Assembly: GCA_018241225.1 (NCBI GenBank)
Contig: JAFEEG010000020.1
Coordinates: 93,366-157,365 of the forward strand
Origin: Pseudomonadota bacterium
Lineage (GTDB): Bacteria; Pseudomonadota; Gammaproteobacteria; Burkholderiales; Burkholderiaceae_C
Direction: 5' to 3'
Length of the DNA: 64,000 nucleotides
Shown here: piece after piece, positions 9,513 through 17,846 of the stretch
Position numbering within the stretch: the stretch's first letter is position 1
How the letters are laid out: each line of letters opens with the position of its first letter
Notes under the pieces: generated by a model
Database searches by the model: none
What the model was told of the DNA's origin: nothing
The model's input: the letters and a program-made list of their open reading frames with translations, nothing else
Program-made: the position numbers and the translations under genes

Positions 9513-12110
9513 ATGCACAGTTCGCAACGACGTCACGGTTGGCATTGGATGAAGGCGACGGCCGCCTTCGCCTGCGCCGCCGCCACGATCTGCTCACCCT
9601 TCGCGGCCAGTGCCGCGTCCACCTCACAGACCAGCGACACTGCGGCGCAAACAGGCGCCGAGAGCCCGTGGCCCTATACCGTTCGCTTGAATGCCAAGGA
9701 CGTGCTGCAGGTCTACCCGCCGCAGGTCGACAGCTGGGACGGCCTGCAACTTCGCGCTCGCGCCGCCGTGGTGATGCGCGAAGGCGCCGCCTCGGACAAG
9801 GACTCGCGCGCCACGTACGGCGTGGTCGAGCTGGGTGCCCGCACGCTGGTGGACAAGGGCACGCGCCGCGTGACGCTGGACCACTACACCGTCACCAAGG
9901 CCCAGTTCCCCTCGGCGGGCCAGGAAGCGCAGGCCTGGGTCGATGCGCTGCAGAAGGACGCCATCGGCAAGCAGCGGACCATCAGCCTCGATCGGCTGGA
10001 GGCGCAGGTTCAAGGCGTGCAGACCGCTGAGCGCAACGCCAGGCTGCCACTGAAGAACGAAGCGCCTTCGCTGATCTTCTCGCGCCAGAGCGCGATCCTG
10101 GTCAACATCGACGGCGCGCCGCGCTATGTCCACGCCGAGGGCACTTCGCTCGATCGAGTGCTCAACACGCGCGTGCTGCTGCTGCGCGACGGCAGCGGCC
10201 GGCACTACCTGCATGTGTTCGACGGCTGGATGACCACCACCGATTCGCTCGAAAGCCATGCGGGCTGGACCGTGCTGCCCAGCGAAAGCGCCGAGCTGAA
10301 GAAGCTGCGCACCGAGGCCCAGGCCAACCGCGCTGCGGACCTGCTTTCCGGCGTGACGGCCGCCACCGGCGACAAGGCCGGCGACGCACGCCAGGCGCCG
10401 CCAACGCTCAAGAGCGGCACGCTGCCCCACATCTACGTGGCCACCCGGCCCACCGAACTCGTGGTGAGCGACGGCGACTGGCTGTGGACGCCCATTGCCG
10501 GCACGCAATTGCTTTATGTGAAGAACACCACCGGCAACATCTTTCGCGACAACAACGACCAGCAGATCTACCTGCTGATCTCCGGCCGCTGGTTCCGCGC
10601 ACCGAACGAAGCGGGCCCGTGGAGCTTCGTGGCGGCCAATGCGCTGCCGGCCGACTTCGCGAAGATCCCCGACGACAGCGACAAGGAAAACGTCAAGGCC
10701 TCCATCGCCGGCACGTCGCAGGCGCGCGAGGCAGCCATTGCCACCAACGTGCCGCAGACGGCGGCCGTACGTGCGTCGCAGGCCAAGCTGCAGCCACTGC
10801 GCTTCGACGGTGGGACGCCGCGCTGGACAGCAATTTCCGGCACGTCGCTCAACTGGGCACCCAATACGTCGACCCCGCTGATCCAGGTCGACCCGGGCAG
10901 CTACTTCGCGCTGAACAACGGCGTTTGGTTTACCGCACCCGGTGTCGAAGGGCCGTGGGTCGTGGCCACTGCGGTGCCCGCTGCCATCTATTCGATCCCC
11001 CCCAGCTCGCCGCTGCACTACGTGACCTACGTGCGCATCTTCGGCGTCTCGGGTGACTACGTGTACGTGGGCTACACCGGCGGCTACGAGGGCGAGTACG
11101 TCGACCCGGTCAGTGGCGTGGTGGTGTACGGCACGGGCTACACCTACGACCCTTGGATCGACGGCACCTGGATCGGCTGGCCCGTCACCTATGGCTACGG
11201 CGCCGCCGTCACGTATACGCCGTGGGTCGGCTGGACCTACGGCTTCTGCTTCGGCTGGGCCTGGGGCGCGGCGACGTCGGCCTGGGCCTGGGGCTGGGGC
11301 CCCTACCCTTACTGGGGTCCCTGGGCCTACGGCTGGGGCGGCTGGTGGGGCGGCGTGGCCTACGGGCCGGCCGGCGGTGCAGCGGTTTGGGGCCCTGGCG
11401 GCTGGGCTGGCTTCTCCGGCCCCATCTACCAGCGCTGGGGCGACGTGGCCAGCGTCTCGCGCGTGAGCGGCGGCTTCAACGCCTGGAGCGGCAACCAGTG
11501 GGCCGGGCGCACCGGCATTGCCTACAACTCGCGCACCGGTGCCGTGGCGGCCGGCCAGCGCGGCGTGGTGAACAACGTCTACACCGGCAACTATGCGGCG
11601 GGTGCGCGCGGCGTGGCCCGCGGCCCGGGCGGCGTGATTGCAGGTGGCGCGCACGGCACCGCGGGCAACATCTACAGCGGCGACAGCGTCCACGGCAACC
11701 GCGGTTTCGTCTACAACCCGGCCACCGGCCAGGGCACCACCTTTGCCGGCGCCTCGGGCGACAAGGGCGCGGTGGCGCGCGTGGGCAACGACGTGTATGC
11801 CGGCCACGACGGCAACGTCTATCGCAACACCGGCGACGGCTGGCAAAAGCACGGCCCCGACGGATGGCAGCCGGTGAATGCCGGTGGCGCCGCTGAGGCG
11901 GGCGGCGCGCGGCCGGAGCTGCAACAGCAGCTCGACCAGGCCCGTGAAGCGCGCATGCAGGGCATGCAGCGCAACGAGCAGCTGCAGCGCTCGAACTTCC
12001 AGATGAACCACGACTTCGGTGGCGGCGCACGTGCTGGCGGCGGCTTTTCCGGCGGGGGCTTCCATGGCGGAGGCTTCAGGGGCGGCGGCGGATTCCGCGG
12101 CCGCCGTTGA
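9513..12110 (+). CDS. Very large exported Gly/Trp/Tyr-rich protein of unknown function
   Basis: About 865 residues. ATG 9513 was chosen because GGGAG precedes it by 8 bases and a signal peptide follows (hydrophobic stretch ending FAASA); ATGs at 9498 and 9549 are alternatives. The N-terminal 500 residues look globular and include two related segments about 120 residues apart, each with a WTPI/WTAI-type start, a GTxLxY/W strand and an RAPN/TAPGVEGPW end. A stretch at about residues 510-650 is extremely rich in Gly, Trp and Tyr, with GWG and WGPW runs. Then come repeats of the type R/G-G-V/F-xYN-x-xTG, an amphipathic charged helix and a Gly/Phe/Arg tail. Such proteins are sometimes labelled carbohydrate-binding, without proof. 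I assign no function beyond an envelope or surface location. Confidence 0.75.
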   Translation: MHSSQRRHGWHWMKATAAFACAAATICSPFAASAASTSQTSDTAAQTGAESPWPYTVRLNAKDVLQVYPPQVDSWDGLQLRARAAVVMREGAASDKDSRATYGVVELGARTLVDKGTRRVTLDHYTVTKAQFPSAGQEAQAWVDALQKDAIGKQRTISLDRLEAQVQGVQTAERNARLPLKNEAPSLIFSRQSAILVNIDGAPRYVHAEGTSLDRVLNTRVLLLRDGSGRHYLHVFDGWMTTTDSLESHAGWTVLPSESAELKKLRTEAQANRAADLLSGVTAATGDKAGDARQAPPTLKSGTLPHIYVATRPTELVVSDGDWLWTPIAGTQLLYVKNTTGNIFRDNNDQQIYLLISGRWFRAPNEAGPWSFVAANALPADFAKIPDDSDKENVKASIAGTSQAREAAIATNVPQTAAVRASQAKLQPLRFDGGTPRWTAISGTSLNWAPNTSTPLIQVDPGSYFALNNGVWFTAPGVEGPWVVATAVPAAIYSIPPSSPLHYVTYVRIFGVSGDYVYVGYTGGYEGEYVDPVSGVVVYGTGYTYDPWIDGTWIGWPVTYGYGAAVTYTPWVGWTYGFCFGWAWGAATSAWAWGWGPYPYWGPWAYGWGGWWGGVAYGPAGGAAVWGPGGWAGFSGPIYQRWGDVASVSRVSGGFNAWSGNQWAGRTGIAYNSRTGAVAAGQRGVVNNVYTGNYAAGARGVARGPGGVIAGGAHGTAGNIYSGDSVHGNRGFVYNPATGQGTTFAGASGDKGAVARVGNDVYAGHDGNVYRNTGDGWQKHGPDGWQPVNAGGAAEAGGARPELQQQLDQAREARMQGMQRNEQLQRSNFQMNHDFGGGARAGGGFSGGGFHGGGFRGGGGFRGRR

Positions 12111-12184
12111 CGTTTTGTCGACACCTTGTCGCCAATCCGCTGCTACGATGCCCCTCGCCAAAACAAACAATATGGAGTTCGAGG

Positions 12185-12796
12185 ATGAAGCGTTCTTTCA
12201 AGCACTCGCTTGTCGCCCTGTCGGCCGTCGTGGCCCTGGGCGGCATTGCCCTGCAGCCGGTGCATGCGCAGGACAAGGCCCAGAGCATCAAGGTGGTCGA
12301 TGCCAAGGGCGGCGGGGCCACGGTGTCGGTGGTGGGCGAGATCACGGCCATCGACGTGGCCAATCGCATCGTGTCCATCAAGGGTCCGAAGGGCAATGTC
12401 TCCGACATGGTGGTCGACGAGCGCGTGCGCAACCTCGACAAGGTCAAGGTCGGTGACCAGGTCAAGCTGACCTACCGCGTGGGCGTGGCGCTGGCCCTGC
12501 TCAAGGGCGGTGACGGCATCCGTGAAAAGGTCGAATCCGAAGGCGCGGCCCGCGCTGCCGAAGGCGCCAAGCCGGGCGGCGTGGTGGTCAAGACCACCAC
12601 CGTGGTGGCCAACGTCGAGGCGGTCAACCAGAAGCGCAAGATCGTCACGCTCAAGGGCCCCGAGGGCAAGGTGGTGGACGTGCAGGTCGAAGACCCGGCT
12701 GTGCTCAAGGAAGTGAAGGTTGGCGACCAAGTGGCCGCGAAGGTTACCGAGTCGGTGGCTGTGCGCGTTACGCCGGCCAAGGCCAAGGCCCACTAA
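12185..12796 (+). CDS. Small exported protein with two tandem similar domains
   Basis: A 203-residue protein starting at ATG 12185 after GAGG, with a signal peptide ending PVHAQ near residue 29. The mature chain consists of two halves of about 65 residues. The first has VVGEITAIDVANRIVSIKGP and KVKVGDQVKL; the second has VVANVEAVNQKRKIVTLKGP and EVKVGDQVAA. Each half reads as a small beta-barrel repeat resembling DUF5666-type domains. I cannot name a function. It lies 74 bases downstream of the large Gly/Trp-rich gene in the same direction and is closed by a strong terminator, so the two may share a transcript. Confidence 0.82.
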   Translation: MKRSFKHSLVALSAVVALGGIALQPVHAQDKAQSIKVVDAKGGGATVSVVGEITAIDVANRIVSIKGPKGNVSDMVVDERVRNLDKVKVGDQVKLTYRVGVALALLKGGDGIREKVESEGAARAAEGAKPGGVVVKTTTVVANVEAVNQKRKIVTLKGPEGKVVDVQVEDPAVLKEVKVGDQVAAKVTESVAVRVTPAKAKAH

Positions 12797-12820
12797 CAGG
12801 CCCAACAGGTCCGCACAAAG

Positions 12821-12857
12821 AAAACGGCCGCTGCGCGCATGGCGCAGCGGCCGTTTT
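12821..12857. terminator. Strong bidirectional intrinsic terminator
   Basis: A 16-bp perfect stem, 12821-12836 against 12842-12857, with a 5-base loop (12837-12841). It is flanked by A-run on the left and T-run on the right, so it works in both directions. It separates the convergent exported-protein gene and the response-regulator gene. Confidence 0.93.
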
Positions 12858-12868
12858 TCCTTGTGTGT

Positions 12869-13564
12869 TCAGCCGTGCGCGGAAGCTTCGGTGAGCGACT
12901 GGGCCGCCACCACTGCCTCGGTGCGGTTGCGCACGTTGAGCGCGCGGAAGATGGCCGCCAGGTGGATCTTGACCGTGCCTTCGCTGATACCCAGGCTGCG
13001 GCCGATGAGCTTGTTGGGCTTGCCCTGCGACAGCAGTTGCAGCACCTCGACCTGCCGTTCGGTAAGCACGCTGCGCAGGCTCTCGAGCGTTGCGGCGCCG
13101 CCCACGGGCCGCACCGAACCCGCGCCGGGCGCAGAGGCCTCGCCCGAACCGCTGGCCACCACGCCCGGCGGAACCGCCGACAGCATCATGGGCGGCACAT
13201 ACACGCCGCCGGCCAGCACCAGGCGCACGGCCGAGAGCATCACGTCGGGCGAGTAAGCCTTGGGAATGAAGCCCAGCGCCCCGCGCTCCAGCGCGCCACG
13301 CATCAAGGCCGGATCTTCGTAGCCCGAGAGCACGATCACCGGCACGCTCGGGTGGCGCCGGCGCAGCTCGTCGATGTGCGAATAACCATCGGCACCGGGC
13401 ATGTTGAGATCGACAACGGCGAGATCCACGTCGTCGGAGACAGTGCGCATCAACTCGTCCACGCTCATTGCCACGCAGAACTCGATGCCCTCTTCGATCT
13501 CCGACAACTTGGTCTTGACCGCCTCGGTGACGAGCCGATGGTCGTCGGCGATCAGAATTTTCAT
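12869..13564 (-). CDS. LuxR/NarL-type response regulator
   Basis: A 231-residue two-domain regulator from ATG 13564, which has GAGGAAC upstream. The receiver domain (about 1-120) has the acidic DD pair in IADDHR, the phospho-acceptor Asp in VVDLNMPG and the Lys in IPKAYS. After an Ala/Gly-rich linker comes a GerE-type helix-turn-helix with LTERQVEVLQLLSQGK and SEGTVKIHLAAIF. No histidine kinase gene is nearby. It is divergent from the first T6SS-related gene and has an elaborate palindromic promoter, so control of the adjacent T6SS and autoregulation are both reasonable inferences; neither is shown. Confidence 0.93.
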   Translation of the reverse strand: MKILIADDHRLVTEAVKTKLSEIEEGIEFCVAMSVDELMRTVSDDVDLAVVDLNMPGADGYSHIDELRRRHPSVPVIVLSGYEDPALMRGALERGALGFIPKAYSPDVMLSAVRLVLAGGVYVPPMMLSAVPPGVVASGSGEASAPGAGSVRPVGGAATLESLRSVLTERQVEVLQLLSQGKPNKLIGRSLGISEGTVKIHLAAIFRALNVRNRTEAVVAAQSLTEASAHG

Positions 13565-13611
13565 GATGTTCCTCGGGATCCGAAAAGCTGGACACACGCC
13601 CCATCCGGGGC

Positions 13612-13662
13612 CTAGGGCCTGTAACGCCCTAGAACAATAGCTTCGATTGTTAACCACAGCAA
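13612..13662 (-). promoter_or_regulatory. Response-regulator promoter overlapped by two perfect palindromes
   Basis: On the minus strand TTGCTG (13662-13657), a 17-base spacer and TATTGT (13639-13634) form a reasonable sigma70 promoter. A perfect inverted repeat AACAAT/ATTGTT with a 7-base spacer (13633-13651) covers the -10 and spacer. A second, CTAGGGC/GCCCTAG with a 7-base spacer (13612-13632), abuts it and covers the expected start. This looks like a double operator. The remaining intergenic DNA to 13828 shows nothing I can name. Confidence 0.55.
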
Positions 13663-13828
13663 GGCACAGCGCTCGTCGAACGACATAGCTCCCACGCGAT
13701 ATGGCGCCCCCTGATGCCCAAAGCCAACATTGCCTGCACCAACATCATCAACGCGGTGGGGACGATGAGCGTTTGCCAGAGTTGCCAGCGCAAAGCCACT
13801 GCCATCGCGGCCCGAGCGGCGAGCCGAC

Positions 13829-15139
13829 ATGCCTCGCCTGCTTGACTGCTTTTCTTCCTTGATCACCCTGGGCCTGAAGGCGGACACTGCCGCCGGGCCC
13901 ACATCGGCGCTGCGCCAGCAGGTCCTGGGCCTGTTGATCGATGCCCGCATTCGCGCCGGCGAAGCAGGCCATGCCCCCGCCACCGTGGAGTCGGCCGTGT
14001 TTGCCATGGTCGCCTGGATGGACGAAGTGCTGACCCGACGCAGCGCGGCGGCCGAAGAGGCCTACGAGCCGTTGCAGCTGCAGCTGTTCAACTCGCGCAA
14101 TGCGCACACCGAGTTCTTCCACCACCTGTCGGGCCTGCAGCCACAGGACGACGAACTGCGCGAGGTGTACTGGAACGCGATGGCCCTGGGCTTTGCCGGG
14201 CAGTACTACTTCGAGACCGACGACGCGGGAGAGCTGGGAAAGCTCAAGGCGCTGCATGGCCGCCAGTTGTCCAACTCACCGCTGGACCTGCCCGAGCTGG
14301 CGCATGAACACATCACGCCACAGCCCTACGCGGTAGCCGATCCGCCGGTGTCCGGCAATCCACTGGCGCGCGAGCGGGCGGTGCTGGGCGGCGGCGGCGT
14401 ACTGGCCCTGCTGCTGCCGGTGCTCTTGCTGGCATGGCTGAGCCTGATGGGGCCGCGCGAAGCGCCTGCACCGCTGGCCCAGCACATCGACCAGCAACTG
14501 CAGCGCTATGCCTGCTCCGACCTGAGCTCGCAAGTGGGCGACGACGGCCGCGTCATGGTGCAAGGCTTTGTCTCCAGGCCCGAGGACATCGATGCCGTGC
14601 GGCACGAGGTTGGCGCCATACCCGGCGTGCGCTCGCCGCAATTCAGGCTCGGCCTTCGCATCTGGCCGCACTGCGAGGTCTACGCCATCCTCAAGCCCTA
14701 CCAGGCGCGCAACCGGGACAAGGGCTACGGCCTGCGCATCCGTGCGCCCACTGCCCTCGAGGGGCGCCTGCGCGAAGGCGACGCCGTGGTGCTGCGCCTG
14801 ACCCAGGCCAGCTTCGACGCCAATCTCTGGGTCGACTACTACACGGCCGACGGCTCGGTGCTGCATTTCCAGGCGGGCCGGGGACAACTGCGCGTGCCGG
14901 CCGATGCACAGATCGAGCTGGGCCACGACATCCCGGCGAGCTGGCTGGTGAGCCCGCCCTTCGGCACGGTGATGGTGACCGCCATTGCGTCTCCCGCACC
15001 TTTCTCCGAGACGGCCGACCGGCCGCCGTTCGAGCTGGCCTCTGCCTATCTGCTGCGCCTGCGCGAGATGCTGGCCGCCAACCGCGGCGCCGACCGGCTG
15101 GTGGCCGACATCCTGTTTCTCGAAACCGTCGAGCGGTAG
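13829..15139 (+). CDS. TssL/DotU-like protein with DUF4384-like C-terminal domain
   Basis: A 436-residue protein. Residues 1 to about 150 match the DotU domain of TssL, with a helical bundle, the MVAWMDEVL segment and LFNSRNAHTEFFHHL. A transmembrane segment follows at about 188-208. The C terminus (about 300-425) resembles DUF4384, with the YYTADGSVLHF strand and a P-F-G-T-x-x-V end, in place of the OmpA peptidoglycan domain of the main TssL in this window. It lies 4 bases before a TssM-like gene, so the two form a second, reduced TssL/TssM pair. It could be an accessory membrane-complex component or sensor; I am unsure which. Confidence 0.75.
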   Translation: MPRLLDCFSSLITLGLKADTAAGPTSALRQQVLGLLIDARIRAGEAGHAPATVESAVFAMVAWMDEVLTRRSAAAEEAYEPLQLQLFNSRNAHTEFFHHLSGLQPQDDELREVYWNAMALGFAGQYYFETDDAGELGKLKALHGRQLSNSPLDLPELAHEHITPQPYAVADPPVSGNPLARERAVLGGGGVLALLLPVLLLAWLSLMGPREAPAPLAQHIDQQLQRYACSDLSSQVGDDGRVMVQGFVSRPEDIDAVRHEVGAIPGVRSPQFRLGLRIWPHCEVYAILKPYQARNRDKGYGLRIRAPTALEGRLREGDAVVLRLTQASFDANLWVDYYTADGSVLHFQAGRGQLRVPADAQIELGHDIPASWLVSPPFGTVMVTAIASPAPFSETADRPPFELASAYLLRLREMLAANRGADRLVADILFLETVER

Positions 15140-15143
15140 AGCC

Positions 15144-16187
15144 ATGAGTGACGCGCAGATCCTGCTCGTGTGGCAAGTGGCCGTCGGCAGCCTGCTGGCG
15201 CTGGTGCTGCTGTGGTGGCTGGCACGCGGCGCCCGGCGCTGGGCACGCCAGCGCAGCCTGCGCCAGGCGTTGGCGCGCAACGGCAACCTCACCCGTTCGG
15301 CGCTGGATCAAGCCTTTGCGCAAGCACGCCAGGCGCTGCAGCCCGGCGCGGCCCGCCTGCGGCCGCAGGCGCTGTACGACAGGCCTTGGATGCTGTTCCT
15401 GGGTGACAGCCAGAGCCGGGTGCCCGAACTGCTGGCTGCCGCCGGCACCAGTGCCACGACATATGGCGATGGCGCGCAAAGCTTCTGGCGCTGGTGGCCC
15501 ATGCCTCGGATGGTGGCCATCGAGACCGATCCGCGCCTGGTGGAACCCGGCCATGCCGACACGCCTGCCGGCCGCGAGCTGTCCTGCGCGTGGTACCAGG
15601 CCTTGCTGGTGCTGGCCGAGCGGCGCGGCGCGCAGCCGCTGGATGCCGTGGCGCTGTGCGTGGATGCGCAATGCCTCATGGCCGGGCCCCAGGCCGCCGC
15701 GGACCTGGCCTTGCGGCTTCGGCGGCGCGCCGACGAAGCCTCGCAGCATCTGCGCCTGCGCTTGTCGACGCAGATCCTGGTCACTGGCCTGGATCGCCTG
15801 CCCGGCTATGCCACGGTGTGCCGGGCGCTGCCGCCGGAAGTGCTGGCGCAGGCCGTGGGGTTTCGCGTGCCGGCCGGAACGCTGGTGATCGTGGACAACG
15901 TGCTGGCAGATCTGGCACAACGCCTGCAGGCGCTTCGCATGGCGCTCTTGCGCCAACAGCCAGACGCGCAGGGCCGCCTGGCGGTCCATGAGTTCTTCAC
16001 CCAATGGGTGGCGCTGCACGCGGGACTTGCCGCTTTTCTCAAGCAGCTGTTCACGCCCGGCAGCACGGCGTTCAGGCTGCGGGGCCGCGCGCTCTACTTC
16101 GTTGCCGCGCCCCCAGCCGGAACCTCCCCGCCTGCGTTCGCGGCCGAGCTCTTCACCCGGTTCCTCCCGCTGGAGCGGGCGTACTGA
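15144..16187 (+). CDS. Reduced TssM/IcmF-like membrane protein without P-loop
   Basis: A 347-residue protein with one N-terminal transmembrane segment (about 5-26). A region near residue 80 reads RPWMLFLGDSQSRVPELL, which aligns in position with the LPWYVFIGAPGAGKTT region of TssM. The nucleotide-binding glycine/lysine residues are replaced (GDSQSR), so GTP or ATP binding is unlikely. Downstream segments such as LVTGLDRLPGY and the ALRMALLRQ helix resemble the IcmF cytoplasmic domain, but the long periplasmic part of TssM is absent. It starts 4 bases after the TssL-like gene and converges with tssJ. Role unknown; relationship to TssM is inferred from layout and local similarity. Confidence 0.6.
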   Translation: MSDAQILLVWQVAVGSLLALVLLWWLARGARRWARQRSLRQALARNGNLTRSALDQAFAQARQALQPGAARLRPQALYDRPWMLFLGDSQSRVPELLAAAGTSATTYGDGAQSFWRWWPMPRMVAIETDPRLVEPGHADTPAGRELSCAWYQALLVLAERRGAQPLDAVALCVDAQCLMAGPQAAADLALRLRRRADEASQHLRLRLSTQILVTGLDRLPGYATVCRALPPEVLAQAVGFRVPAGTLVIVDNVLADLAQRLQALRMALLRQQPDAQGRLAVHEFFTQWVALHAGLAAFLKQLFTPGSTAFRLRGRALYFVAAPPAGTSPPAFAAELFTRFLPLERAY

Positions 16188-16190
16188 CCT

Positions 16191-16703
16191 TCACTTGGGG
16201 TCGATGCGCACCTGGCGCGCCGCCAGGTTCACGGTGAAGTTGTTGGGCTTGCCCACGTCCAGCGGCTTGAGGTCGCGCCAGCGGGAGCGCTCGAGGTCGC
16301 GAAAGGCGGCAAGCACCGCGATGTTCTTGGCGTCGGGCTCGAGGGTGAACTCGAGCTTCCTGCTCTCGCCCGGGTTGATCAGCAGCTCTTCGCGCTTGAC
16401 CAGTTCCGCGCCGAGCGTCGCCTGGTCCTTGTCGTAGAGCGAGAAGAAATCGGCACCCTGGAACGGGCCGGGCGCCTTGAGCACATACACGCGCACCGTC
16501 AGCGGCGAGGCGCGTCCGCGTGCATCGGGGTTGGCATCGGCGCTGGCCACCAGGTTGATCGAAACCGGCGTCACCACCGGCTTGGGCGGCGGCGATGAAC
16601 AGGAGGCCGCCAGCAGCGCCAGTCCCAGCAGCAGCGCGGTGCGCCGGGCCGACTGGGAAGCGATGCGTACATAGGGCGAATGGCTTGTTCGGGTGTCTTG
16701 CAT
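16191..16703 (-). CDS. tssJ: T6SS outer-membrane lipoprotein TssJ
   Basis: TssJ anchors the TssL-TssM trans-envelope complex to the outer membrane. The 170-residue precursor has a long signal region ending in the lipobox LAASC (lipidated Cys35). The mature part has the transthyretin-like pattern of the family: PVSINLVASADANPD, the strand TVRVYVLK, the loop GADFFSLYDKD, a REELLINPGE segment and the late LAAFRDLERSRWR strand. It is encoded alone on the minus strand between two plus-strand T6SS genes and is divergent from tssA. Confidence 0.93.
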   Translation of the reverse strand: MQDTRTSHSPYVRIASQSARRTALLLGLALLAASCSSPPPKPVVTPVSINLVASADANPDARGRASPLTVRVYVLKAPGPFQGADFFSLYDKDQATLGAELVKREELLINPGESRKLEFTLEPDAKNIAVLAAFRDLERSRWRDLKPLDVGKPNNFTVNLAARQVRIDPK

Positions 16704-16721
16704 GCTATTGCCTTCGTTGCA

Positions 16722-16750
16722 TTGACCGTGCTGGGGTGCATCTTTGATTA
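16722..16750 (+). promoter_or_regulatory. Candidate promoter for tssA-tssB-tssC
   Basis: TTGACC (16722-16727), a 17-base spacer and TGATTA (16745-16750) lie 25 bases upstream of the tssA ATG in the tssJ-tssA divergent gap. The -35 is near consensus and the -10 is weaker. Confidence 0.5.
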
Positions 16751-16775
16751 TCCCTGGCGAACGCGAAGCGACAAC

Positions 16776-17810
16776 ATGCTCACACCCGAACTCGTCGATG
16801 CATTGCAGGCGCCGATCAGCGAAGCATCACCCACAGGCGACAACCTCGAATACGACAGTGCATTCACCGCGCTGGAAGCGGCTTCGCAGGGCAAGCCCGA
16901 ACAGCAGTTCGGCGACACGGTCATTGCCGCTGTCGAGCCCGAGTGGCGCCAGGTTTCGGAACAGGCGCAGGAACTGCTCGGGCGCACCAAGGACGCCCGC
17001 CCCGCCATCCTGCTGATGCGCGCAAGCACCCGCATGCAAGGCATCGAGGGTTTCAGCCTCGGGCTGGGGTTGCTCACCGGCCTGCTCGAGCGCTACTGGG
17101 ACGATCTACATCCAAAGCTCGATGCCGAGGACGACAACGACCCCACCATGCGACTGAATGCGCTGGCGCCCCTGGCGGACGACAGCACTGTGCTGCGCGA
17201 CCTCTACGAAGCGCGCGTGGCGGTGGCCCGGGGCATCGGCCCCATCCGCGTGCGCGACATCGCCGTGGCGCACGGCACGCTCAACGCCGTGGGCAGCGAC
17301 GAAGGCTTTTCGCTCTCGCAGATCGACGGCGCGCTCGAATCCATCCACGCCGAATCGCCCGAACTGATCGGGATGCTGCTCGGGCTCGCCCCGCAGGTCT
17401 CCACGCTGCAGAACCTGTTATCCGACCGCACGGGCCGCAGCGATGCGGTCGACCTGGCGCCGCTGCGCGGCATCTGCACGATGCTGGCCAAGGCCTGCAG
17501 CCACCTGGGCGCAGGCGCCGCCGAAGACGGCGATGCGCAAGGTGATGAATCCACCGGCTCCGACGGCACAGGCTCGGCGGCACCGGCCGCGGCGCGCGGC
17601 GAGATCCGCAGCCGGCAGGACGCGTTGCAGACACTGGACCGCGTCATTCGCTACCTGGAGCAGGCCGAGCCCGGCAATCCCGCGCCGCTGCTCATCACGC
17701 GTGCCAAGAAGCTCATCGGCGTGAGCTTCCTGGAGATCATGGCCGACCTGGCGCCCAACGCGCTGGACACCATCGAGATGGTTACGGGCAAGCAGCCCGA
17801 ATCCGAGTAA
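16776..17810 (+). CDS. tssA: T6SS baseplate/sheath-assembly protein TssA
   Basis: TssA coordinates baseplate and tail tube/sheath assembly at the inner membrane. Starting at ATG 16776 gives 344 residues. The ImpA N-terminal domain is evident in ISEASPTGDNLEYD (about 13-26) and LLTGLLERYWDDLHP (about 98-112). A Gly/Ser/Ala-rich linker follows near residue 255 and a conserved C-terminal helical region begins near RQDALQTLDRVIRYLE, ending LDTIEMVTG. An upstream in-frame ATG would overlap tssJ and the proposed promoter. It is followed by tssB after 36 bases. Confidence 0.94.
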   Translation: MLTPELVDALQAPISEASPTGDNLEYDSAFTALEAASQGKPEQQFGDTVIAAVEPEWRQVSEQAQELLGRTKDARPAILLMRASTRMQGIEGFSLGLGLLTGLLERYWDDLHPKLDAEDDNDPTMRLNALAPLADDSTVLRDLYEARVAVARGIGPIRVRDIAVAHGTLNAVGSDEGFSLSQIDGALESIHAESPELIGMLLGLAPQVSTLQNLLSDRTGRSDAVDLAPLRGICTMLAKACSHLGAGAAEDGDAQGDESTGSDGTGSAAPAAARGEIRSRQDALQTLDRVIRYLEQAEPGNPAPLLITRAKKLIGVSFLEIMADLAPNALDTIEMVTGKQPESE

Positions 17811-17846
17811 CACCCGTCACCCCCAATTACCCGCAAGGAGAAGTCC

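Noticed and set aside
9624..12170. An 848-codon minus-strand frame opposite the Gly/Trp-rich gene
   Set aside because: The plus-strand frame has a signal peptide, a ribosome site and coherent repeats; the minus frame has none of these.
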